From Methanomassiliicoccaceae archaeon (GTDB taxonomy: Archaea > Thermoplasmatota > Thermoplasmata > Methanomassiliicoccales > Methanomethylophilaceae), in contig WQTN01000073.1 in the NCBI GenBank assembly GCA_009786295.1, forward strand, positions 1 to 5,326: DNA of 5,326 nt, read 5' to 3'. Below the pieces are notes generated by a model. That model saw only the letters and a list, made by a program, of their open reading frames with translations. It had not been told where the DNA came from and ran no database searches. A program made the translations under genes and the position numbers. The number at the start of each line of letters is the position of its first letter. Within the stretch, counting starts at the first letter, position 1. Below are positions 1 to 5,326 of the stretch, piece by piece.

Positions 1-3000
1 GCATTCGGTACGGTCCAGTCCTCCGTAAGGAAGAAGATTATCACCGAGACTATGCCGAGGATCAGTGCCAGGACTCTGAACGACAGAGCGGTCTTTGATC
101 TTTCTCCGTCATCATCTTCCTTCCTTGTGCGGTCCCTTCCCCCTATGATTGCTATAATACCGGTGAATATCGTCAGTATGGCGCAGATGAGGTTCAGGAC
201 GGCCCATTCGCCGTCTCCGCTGCCGCTTTCTTTTCCTTCTTGGTCTCCGCCGTCATCGGGGTCGTCCCCGATGGGACCGCCTCCTTGCATGGACACAACG
301 TTGATGGAGTGGTTGCTCCTGATGTTGTAGAAGGTGTACGCGCCGGATGCCAATTCTTGGTGTGAGACCGCAACCCCGTCCACATAGACGGCGGTGATCC
401 TGTATCCCGCTTTTGCAGAGAACACAAATGTCTTATTGCTCCCTCCGGCAGCGTTCACGATCCCGCTCGGATCTATTGATGATCCGTCGTCTGCGGTCGC
501 AGTGATACGGTACTCTTGTCCTACTGCTGCAGCGACCCATTTCGCATAGAGATGCAGCGCTGCATAGGGGATGGTATCATACGGCGGATCTGGGATGCCG
601 ACGGTGTCCGCGGGGAATGCCCACTTATGGGCTGTTGCGTAATCCACGCCGAATTCATCGCCGACGTACCATCCTTCAATGATATGGGTTCCGTAAACGG
701 GTGCAGAAAGGAACGGAACGGTCCCGGGGTTAGGAACGAGGGAACCTATCTCGACCATGATCTCTGCAGTATCTCCGGTCGACACAAATGCGCCGTCGGT
801 GCTGTGGAACACGACAGGCCTGCCTGCCACCCACTGCGCATAAAGCACAGTATCTCCCCCTACTGTATCAGAAGCGAAGTCCCAGGCAGTCAGGAAGCCC
901 GGATCTTTGTACCATCCCTTGAAGATGTAGCCTGCCCTGACGGGATCGGCCTTTGGCTGTTTGATATGGTCGCCGAAAGGTACTCCGACATAAGGCGGAA
1001 CGACGATCCCTGCTCCCGAGCTGTCATAGCCTCCCTGGGTTATGTCCGAGGGATTAGGAAGCCAATAGTTGTCTTCTGCAACGGGATGTGCCGGCGGATC
1101 CGCATAATTGAGGCTGAAGTCCACTCTGTATTCGTTGAGCCTCCACACTGCGGTGAGGGTCTGCTTGGTCGATGGCACAAGCTCTCCCGGCTGGTGCAGA
1201 GGGAAGGCGTCGGCAGGAAGGCTGGATACCGAATGCGCGAGCAGGTAATCGCTGAGATTGGTCTCCGTCACGCTGTTGGCATTGGCCCAGTTCAGATCCC
1301 ACCAGCCCAGGTCCGGCTGGCTGCTTCTCCAGCCCACAAAGCCGTATTGGGCATCGTCGGGGATCAGAGCCGACCGAGGCATGGCGACTATTTCCGGAGA
1401 AGGAAGCCCATTGTCCGTCGCAACATAATACATGCTGTTGGTCGCAAAATTCAGGCTCTTCACTACGAAGTACGGATCGGTGATATCTGCCGGGTTGTCG
1501 ATCTGAGTCGGTACGGTCGACCATGCGCCATCATGACCCGGATTGAATTTTGTCCAATATATCTCGATCGCGCCTGCATTGGGGAAGACATCGCGGGGGT
1601 TCCCGAGCGCATCGAACGATGTAAAGGCCGAGTCGAAATACGGGCCGGAACCGTCACGGTAGAGCTCGTCAGATGTCGGGCTCGGCATATAGTAATACCG
1701 CAGCCCTTTGTTCCCCTCGGAACCCACAGGGTCCCCGAGAGCCTCTTTGACAGGCACTCCGCCGGATATATTAATGAAAATATTCGCTACGGTCAGACCG
1801 GATTCAGCATCTATGCCCAGGTCATTTGCGTATCTGGTCAGACCGAGGAGCGCGCTGCCGGAACCGGACCTGTCGAAGGCGGTGTTCCCGTTGTCGTATC
1901 CGATATTGCCGTTGTTTGTGATGGGGCGGGCGATGACCAGAGGATCCTGACGGTCCGCATCAGCCCCTGTCATTACGAAAACATTGCCGGTGTAAGGGGT
2001 CGGGATTACTCCGAACCCAGAGGAGATATTGATGCCCATGACGGTATTGGTTTCGTAAACGTTCCTGCTCACATAGTTGCCGACGAAGATATTGTTGCTC
2101 AGTACCGGGCACGGCGGCAAAAGCGATGGATCTGTTATAGAATCATCAGTATCCACTCCGACGGCTCCTCCTCCGCCTACGTTGCCGCAGTTGGTTCCGG
2201 GTCCTCTGTAAACGTTCGTTATGCCGTTGTTATAGAACGTACAGTTGGTTATGGACGACTCCGTTAACCCAAAGTAACTGATGGCTCCTCCGGAACCGTT
2301 AGTTATTCCGGCCGAGATTAACCCGCCGGCCGTTGACCAATAGGACGCCCCGGCCGCAGTGTTTCCGGTGAATGTGCAGTTGATGATACGGCTCGTGATG
2401 CGGGTGCTGGTCTTCGCGCCTTCCACGATTATTGCTCCTCCGTCATCTTGAGCGAAGTTATTCTCAAAATATGAGTTAAGAATGTTCAAACTGCATCCCC
2501 AATTCGAGGACGCATTGATGTATAACGCACCTCCGTCCACTCTGTTGTCGCTGCCGCTTGTCGTACCTGTTCCGATCGCTTTGTTGCCAGTGAACGCGCA
2601 GCCGTCGATGTCTATGCTGGTGTAAGAATTCCACGAATAGATGACCCCGCCGCCGTAACCTGATACGCTGTTGTTCACGAACAGGCAATTCTTGAAGTTA
2701 TACTCGGCTATGTTGCTGGACAATCCTCCTGCCAGGAACAGCGCCCTGCTGCTGTTGCCGCTGAACGTGCAGTCTATGAAGTAAGCATCATTCGCAGCTC
2801 CGCTGAATGTTATCGCCGTTCTTGTGAGATTCTTGAACGTACAGTTCACGAACTCCCAGTTCCCTCCCTGCAGCTGCATGCCGCCGGTACCCGCATTGCC
2901 TGCATTCGCAAACTCCACGTCTTCGAATTTGATCGTGCCCGCACCGTTGTTTGTAATGTTGAAATGCAGGGTCCCGGTCTTTGCGACCAGTGCGCCATCG

Positions 3001-3419
3001 CCGTAAATTGTGATATTATAGTTATGATTGATGGTTGCCAGCACCGTGCCGTTCAGTACCAGATCATCAACGAAATCTCCAGTCAGGCCGATGCTTATGT
3101 CGGATGATGCGTTGACCATCTCGTATGAAAGGTCTGAAACTGTATCAACATATACATCCGGGGTTGCAGATGTAGTCTCTGTTTCAGTAAGTAAAGCCGA
3201 CATTGCGAGAACGGACAGAATTATGATCACCGCAACCGCGATTTTCGGTTTTAACTTTGCTGGATATACTCGTTTAACACGTCTATATGGATTTTCATAG
3301 TGGCCTTTTGCTTTGATTATTAAGCCCCCGAATCCTACAGCAATAGTTTTAGATATAAGCGTGTCTATTTGACAAAAGACTAATAAATATATTATACTGA
3401 ATCCTATATTTATATACAT
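1..3419 (-). CDS. Large exported beta-helix / InlB-repeat surface protein (adhesin-like), C-terminus cut by window edge
   Basis: One frame stays open from 3419 to base 1 (1139 codons, no stop) and leaves the window. Counted from the ATG at 3419, residues 46-59 are basic (RRVKRV...KLKPK) and 60-77 form a hydrophobic signal or anchor segment. Residues ~100-620 are a right-handed beta-helix with NCTF/FxxN and GGA[ILV] coils, closing on a GAIE motif (615-619) like the DIGAxE end of other beta-helix surface proteins. InlB B-type repeats lie at ~692-759, 830-863 and 909-961. A further small beta repeat is at 970-1044, followed by an acidic Gly-rich linker and membrane helices at ~1072-1093 and 1114-1131. 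The long repetitive exposed part with a membrane-anchored end suggests adhesion or surface display; the ligand cannot be read. The start is doubtful: codons 1-40 lie in AT-rich promoter-like DNA, and an ATG at 3298 with a ribosome binding site is one base out of frame. GTG 3230 and ATG 3203 would truncate the signal. Gene confidence is high, start low. Confidence 0.87.
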   Translation of the reverse strand, partial: MYINIGFSIIYLLVFCQIDTLISKTIAVGFGGLIIKAKGHYENPYRRVKRVYPAKLKPKIAVAVIIILSVLAMSALLTETETTSATPDVYVDTVSDLSYEMVNASSDISIGLTGDFVDDLVLNGTVLATINHNYNITIYGDGALVAKTGTLHFNITNNGAGTIKFEDVEFANAGNAGTGGMQLQGGNWEFVNCTFKNLTRTAITFSGAANDAYFIDCTFSGNSSRALFLAGGLSSNIAEYNFKNCLFVNNSVSGYGGGVIYSWNSYTSIDIDGCAFTGNKAIGTGTTSGSDNRVDGGALYINASSNWGCSLNILNSYFENNFAQDDGGAIIVEGAKTSTRITSRIINCTFTGNTAAGASYWSTAGGLISAGITNGSGGAISYFGLTESSITNCTFYNNGITNVYRGPGTNCGNVGGGGAVGVDTDDSITDPSLLPPCPVLSNNIFVGNYVSRNVYETNTVMGINISSGFGVIPTPYTGNVFVMTGADADRQDPLVIARPITNNGNIGYDNGNTAFDRSGSGSALLGLTRYANDLGIDAESGLTVANIFINISGGVPVKEALGDPVGSEGNKGLRYYYMPSPTSDELYRDGSGPYFDSAFTSFDALGNPRDVFPNAGAIEIYWTKFNPGHDGAWSTVPTQIDNPADITDPYFVVKSLNFATNSMYYVATDNGLPSPEIVAMPRSALIPDDAQYGFVGWRSSQPDLGWWDLNWANANSVTETNLSDYLLAHSVSSLPADAFPLHQPGELVPSTKQTLTAVWRLNEYRVDFSLNYADPPAHPVAEDNYWLPNPSDITQGGYDSSGAGIVVPPYVGVPFGDHIKQPKADPVRAGYIFKGWYKDPGFLTAWDFASDTVGGDTVLYAQWVAGRPVVFHSTDGAFVSTGDTAEIMVEIGSLVPNPGTVPFLSAPVYGTHIIEGWYVGDEFGVDYATAHKWAFPADTVGIPDPPYDTIPYAALHLYAKWVAAAVGQEYRITATADDGSSIDPSGIVNAAGGSNKTFVFSAKAGYRITAVYVDGVAVSHQELASGAYTFYNIRSNHSINVVSMQGGGPIGDDPDDGGDQEGKESGSGDGEWAVLNLICAILTIFTGIIAIIGGRDRTRKEDDDGERSKTALSFRVLALILGIVSVIIFFLTEDWTVPN
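29..206 (-). other. Membrane segments encoded at the visible C-terminal end of the surface protein
   Basis: After an acidic Gly/Asp/Ser-rich linker (about 209-287), a hydrophobic run begins WAVLNLICAIL (206 down to about 141). It is followed by a highly charged loop (RDRTRKEDDDGERSK, 137-95) and a second hydrophobic run LALILGIVSVIIFFL (71-29). The basic start of the loop suggests it faces the cytoplasm, so the two helices form a hairpin with both ends outside. The reading frame is still open at base 1, so more helices or a short tail may follow. This would anchor the exposed part in the archaeal membrane. Confidence 0.75.
537..1346 (-). repeat. Three InlB B-type (Listeria-Bacteroides) repeats inside the surface-protein gene
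   Basis: The clearest unit starts at 932 with GYIFKGWYKDPG and ends with TVLYAQW near 831; this matches the GY.F.GWY...W.F...TLYA.W consensus. A second unit starts near 695 (HIIEGWY) and ends LHLYAKW near 537; it has an extended middle. A third, degenerate unit starts at 1346 (YGFVGW) and ends LTAVW near 1143. Such repeats are small beta-grasp-like modules that form stalks on secreted bacterial and archaeal surface proteins. Here they sit between the beta-helix and the membrane end, as expected for a spacer. Confidence 0.82.
2078..2846 (-). repeat. Pmp-like beta-helix coils inside the surface-protein gene
   Basis: At least eight degenerate coils of roughly 24-48 residues occur here. Their cores are NCTF (2835-2846), DCTFSGN (ending near 2754), NCLFVNN (from 2690), GCAFTGN (from 2603), NSYFENN (from 2477), NCTFTGN (from 2381), NCTFYNN (from 2246) and NNIFVGN (2078-2096). 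Intervening GGVI, GGAL, GGAI, GGAI and GGAV turns lie near 2647, 2530, 2441, 2291 and 2171. FxxN plus GGA[ILV] is the signature of chlamydial polymorphic outer membrane protein repeats, which fold as a right-handed beta-helix. At DNA level the core recurs on the plus strand as GAACGTACAGTT (2835 and 2235) and GAACGTGCAGTC (2763). A Cys at the same place in most coils would form an internal stack. Similarity to Pmp is at motif level only. Confidence 0.8.
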
Positions 3420-3423
3420 ATAA

Positions 3424-3434
3424 CTATATAAAAT
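3424..3434 (-). promoter_or_regulatory. Probable TATA box for the leftward surface-protein gene
   Basis: On the minus strand this reads TTTTATATAG, a near-consensus archaeal TATA box (TTTATATA). Transcription would begin about 25 bases on, near 3404, downstream of the in-frame ATG at 3419. That start codon would then not be in the mRNA, and the leader to the ATG at 3298 would be about 105 bases. Further AT-rich candidates lie at about 3401-3416 and 3382-3394, so the exact box is uncertain. Confidence 0.45.
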
Positions 3435-3566
3435 TGCACTTCACGAGACAAATCATCTGGATAAGTTTGGCAATTTACTATGAATCGGGCATCCTTTTTC
3501 AAACCGCGTCATTTGTCCGCATTTGCAGGAAAATGATCGATCCCGATGGTTCATTTAACGTATTAT

Positions 3567-3577
3567 TATTTAATAGG
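3567..3577 (+). promoter_or_regulatory. TATA-like box for the aldolase/phosphatase gene, probably leaderless
   Basis: TTTAATA (3569-3575) is centred about 26-27 bases before the ATG at 3598. This is the usual archaeal distance from TATA box to transcription start, so the mRNA would begin at or within a few bases of the ATG. No purine-rich ribosome binding site is seen at normal spacing (3581-3597 reads TATTATACAGTAAACCC). Together these favour a leaderless transcript, which is common in Thermoplasmatota. Confidence 0.6.
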
Positions 3578-3597
3578 TAATATTATACAGTAAACCC

Positions 3598-4743
3598 ATG
3601 GCCAAAGGGAAAGTAACCGTCTCAGTTATCAAGGCGGATGTCGGATCTGTTGTAGGGCACTCAAGACCTCATCCATCCATGATGCAGGTTGCCAGGGACA
3701 TTCTGGCAGACAAACAGAAACAAGGGATCCTCGAAGATTTCTACGTGACCAGAGTTGGGGATGACATCAACCTTTTCATGTCCCACTACAAAGGGGAAAA
3801 TCACAAGGATATACACGGCGCAGCCTGGGAATGTTTCCAGGAAGCCGCCAAGATCGCCAAATCAATGAAGTTGTACGCAGCGGGCCAGGACATACTCACC
3901 GATGCGTTCTCAGGAAATGTCAAAGGCGCAGGGCCCGGATCGGCCGAGATGTCTTTCGAAGAAAGGGGGTCCGAACCCATGCTGTTCTTCATTGCGGACA
4001 AGACAGAGCCGTCCGCATACTCTCCGATCCTGTCAAGGATCTTCCTGGACCCGTTCACGACGACAGGTCTTGTTGTTGACGCGAGAGCGAAGAAAGGGTT
4101 TGACATCGAGATACACGATGTTCTCGAAAACAAAAAAGTGGTCATGTCCTCGCCAGAGGAGACCTTGAACATCCTTGCGCTTCTCGGCGACACTTCCAGA
4201 TATGCAATAAAGAGAATAAACTCCAGGGCAGGGATAGGTCCCGCCTGTGTGGTCTCAACAGATAAACTCAATCTTACAGCAGGGAAATACGTCGGAAAGG
4301 ACGACCCTGTGTGCGTATGCCGCAGTCAGAGCGGTCTCCCCTCTGTGGGAGAATATACACAGCCGTTCCTGATGACATCATGGATAGCGGGAGGGTGGAT
4401 GAGAGGATCCCATTACGGCACATTCTACCCCTGCTCGCCGGAAGACTCCGATCCCACATACTTCGACGGACCGCCGAGGATATGCTGCCTCGGCCTCCAG
4501 CTCAATGATGGGAAGTTCCAGGGCCTAGAGAAACCGAACTCCAAAGGCGGAGAACACATTCCGGTAGATTTCTTCGGCAACTCCACATTTGACATCGCCC
4601 GCGCCAACTCGATCAAGACAAGCAGATTCCTCAGGACGCAGGGACCCTTCACACCCTCCATTCTCCCTGCAGAGGAGATGGAGTACACCTCCAGGCCGGA
4701 GGTCCTTAAGGAATTGAAGACGAGGTTCGAGAAGCTTGGTTAA
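3598..4743 (+). CDS. fbp: Fructose-1,6-bisphosphate aldolase/phosphatase (bifunctional, archaeal type)
   Basis: This cytoplasmic gluconeogenic enzyme joins dihydroxyacetone phosphate and glyceraldehyde 3-phosphate to fructose 1,6-bisphosphate, then removes the 1-phosphate to give fructose 6-phosphate. The 381-residue protein shows the family motifs throughout: SVIKADVGS with Asp14, then His21; VGDD with Asp55/Asp56; YAAGQD with Gln97; DSFSGNV-like DAFSGNV (102-108); ADKTEP with Asp134/Lys135; GKYVGKDDP with Tyr231, the Schiff-base Lys234 and metal ligands Asp235/Asp236; GWMRGSHYG (266-274); FDGPPR (289-294); GPF (349-351); MEYT with Tyr363. Both aldolase (Lys/Tyr) and phosphatase (Asp-metal) residues are present, so both activities are expected. 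Compared with recalled crenarchaeal enzymes it has extra residues around 303-325 and a C-terminus about 20 residues shorter. The ATG is chosen because the conserved N-terminus follows within a few residues and a TATA-like box is correctly spaced. The isomerase gene overlaps its last codons. Confidence 0.97.
   Translation: MAKGKVTVSVIKADVGSVVGHSRPHPSMMQVARDILADKQKQGILEDFYVTRVGDDINLFMSHYKGENHKDIHGAAWECFQEAAKIAKSMKLYAAGQDILTDAFSGNVKGAGPGSAEMSFEERGSEPMLFFIADKTEPSAYSPILSRIFLDPFTTTGLVVDARAKKGFDIEIHDVLENKKVVMSSPEETLNILALLGDTSRYAIKRINSRAGIGPACVVSTDKLNLTAGKYVGKDDPVCVCRSQSGLPSVGEYTQPFLMTSWIAGGWMRGSHYGTFYPCSPEDSDPTYFDGPPRICCLGLQLNDGKFQGLEKPNSKGGEHIPVDFFGNSTFDIARANSIKTSRFLRTQGPFTPSILPAEEMEYTSRPEVLKELKTRFEKLG
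4722..4726 (+). promoter_or_regulatory. Ribosome binding site supporting the TTG start of the isomerase gene
   Basis: GAGGT lies inside the end of the aldolase gene, nine bases before the TTG at 4736. It is the best purine-rich site before the conserved N-terminus of the isomerase and supports TTG as the start, since no ATG or GTG occurs in frame close to it. Confidence 0.5.
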
Positions 4744-5326
4744 GAAGATATCAAAACCCGCTATAATAGTAAACTTCAAGACATACAGCGAAGTGGAGAA
4801 GGACGGTGCGCTTGTCATCGCTAAAGCGTGCGAGTCTGTGTCGGAGGAGACAGGAGTGACGATATGCGCCTGCCCTCCGACGGTGGATCTGAGCTATATC
4901 TCAAAAAGCGTCTCGATACCAATTCTGTCCCAGAACGTGGATCCGCATGCGGCAGGTTCCGCCACGGGCTGGATAACGCCGTCGATGGTGAAGGGATGCG
5001 GCGCGGTCGGGACGCTGATAAATCATTCTGAGCATAAGATACCCAAGAGGCAGATCGGAGAATGCATCGAACTGTCGAAAGGGGTTGAGCTTATGACCGT
5101 AGTCTGTGCGGAGAATGTTCAGTCCGCGGTGCAGATGGCGGAATTCAGGCCGGACTTCGTTGCTGTGGAGCCTCCGGAGCTCATCGGAGGGAATGTTTCG
5201 GTGACCTCGGCGAACCCCAGGATAATAGAGGAGACAGTAGAGGCGGTCAGAGCAGTGAACGGTTCTGTCTCCGTCCTTTGCGGTGCGGGGGTAAAGACCG
5301 GGACCGACGTAAAAAAAGCCATTGAG
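4736..5326 (+). CDS. tpiA: Triosephosphate isomerase (archaeal short type), C-terminus cut by window edge
   Basis: This enzyme interconverts dihydroxyacetone phosphate and glyceraldehyde 3-phosphate as a (beta/alpha)8 barrel in the cytoplasm. The visible 197 codons contain VNFKTY with Asn13 and catalytic Lys15, GTLINHSE with catalytic His97, VAVEPPELIG with catalytic Glu145, and the phosphate-binding VLCGAGVKTG (180-189). Family members are about 220-230 residues long, so roughly 25-30 residues, including the last phosphate-gripping segment, lie past the edge. The start is TTG at 4736, giving V-K-K before ISKPAIIVNFK; it overlaps the aldolase stop by 8 bases, which implies one mRNA and translational coupling. 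A GAGGT ribosome binding site lies nine bases upstream. The usual archaeal QH[IV]D motif reads QNVD (66-69). The family assignment is firm; the exact start is less so. Confidence 0.95.
   Translation, partial: MVKKISKPAIIVNFKTYSEVEKDGALVIAKACESVSEETGVTICACPPTVDLSYISKSVSIPILSQNVDPHAAGSATGWITPSMVKGCGAVGTLINHSEHKIPKRQIGECIELSKGVELMTVVCAENVQSAVQMAEFRPDFVAVEPPELIGGNVSVTSANPRIIEETVEAVRAVNGSVSVLCGAGVKTGTDVKKAIE

Larger units (their letters stand above)
3299..3597. other. AT-rich divergent promoter region between the surface-protein gene and the aldolase gene
   Basis: This stretch separates two divergent genes. Its left half (3361-3434) is very AT-rich, with several TATA-like stretches for leftward transcription; its right end carries the rightward TATA-like box. 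The middle (about 3435-3560) is of mixed composition and holds short repeats: CATTTG at 3510-3515 and 3520-3525, and the inverted pair ATCGGG (3484-3489) / CCCGAT (3542-3547). GAATCCTA occurs at 3330-3337 and 3399-3406. I see no RNA gene or convincing small protein gene. If the surface-protein gene really starts at 3419, its first 40 codons occupy the left part. Confidence 0.7.

Noticed and set aside
1054..1524. A 156-codon minus-strand frame, with smaller minus-strand frames at 1463-1657, 2476-2688 and 194-427
   Set aside because: All are out-of-frame readings of the surface-protein gene; the true frame runs straight through each with recognisable domain sequence.
1791..1845. Ten-base direct repeat GGTCAGACCG at 1791-1800 and 1836-1845
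   Set aside because: It encodes two Gly-Leu-Thr triplets in a low-complexity part of the beta-helix domain and has no flanking structure suggesting a mobile element or control site.
516..2267. A 583-codon open frame on the plus strand, the longest closed frame in the window
   Set aside because: It is exactly codon-aligned and antisense to the surface-protein gene. In that alignment its stops arise only opposite TTA, CTA and TCA codons, which the sense gene rarely uses here; it ends opposite a TTA at 2265-2267. Its translation is Arg/Ile/Val-rich with no recognisable domain, while the minus strand has clear repeats and membrane segments.
1..3203. Surface-protein gene as a multiply broken pseudogene
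   Set aside because: Line-by-line translation shows one frame without stops or shifts from the signal peptide to base 1; only the start region is questionable.
3801..4271. A 156-codon minus-strand frame and other frames within 3831-4818
   Set aside because: They are shadows of the aldolase/phosphatase and isomerase genes, which match their families along the whole length.
4828..5031. A 67-codon plus-strand frame and a minus-strand frame at 5119-5322
   Set aside because: They lie in other frames of the isomerase gene, whose catalytic motifs cover the region.

Overview
The window looks like archaeal chromosome, most likely Thermoplasmatota and plausibly a host-associated Methanomassiliicoccales methanogen. 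Three observations support this. There is a complete archaeal-type bifunctional fructose-1,6-bisphosphate aldolase/phosphatase gene. It is followed by a short archaeal-type triosephosphate isomerase gene. The aldolase gene has a TATA-like box placed about 27 bases before its ATG with no clear ribosome binding site, which fits a leaderless mRNA. The genus is an inference from gene content and style; no 16S rRNA or methanogenesis gene is present.

Layout: positions 1 to about 3298 (possibly 3419) hold one very long minus-strand gene that runs out of the left edge of the window. It encodes a large exported surface protein. In order, it has a signal peptide or N-terminal anchor, a right-handed beta-helix with polymorphic-outer-membrane-protein-like coils (NCTF/FxxN and GGA[ILV]), three InlB/Listeria-Bacteroides-type GWY...YA.W repeats, a further small beta-rich repeat, an acidic glycine-rich linker, and at least two membrane helices. 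Positions 3299-3597 are an AT-rich divergent promoter region. Positions 3598-4743 encode the aldolase/phosphatase, and 4736 to beyond 5326 encode the isomerase, which overlaps the upstream gene by 8 bases.

The two rightward genes make a gluconeogenic unit: the isomerase interconverts glyceraldehyde 3-phosphate and dihydroxyacetone phosphate, and the aldolase/phosphatase condenses these and irreversibly dephosphorylates the product to fructose 6-phosphate. The leftward surface protein is functionally unrelated and shares only the intergenic promoter region.

No RNA gene, mobile element or CRISPR array was seen. The most unusual points are the start of the surface-protein gene, where a good ATG with a ribosome binding site is one base out of frame with the signal peptide, and the multi-domain architecture of that protein. 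I see no convincing novel multi-gene system here.
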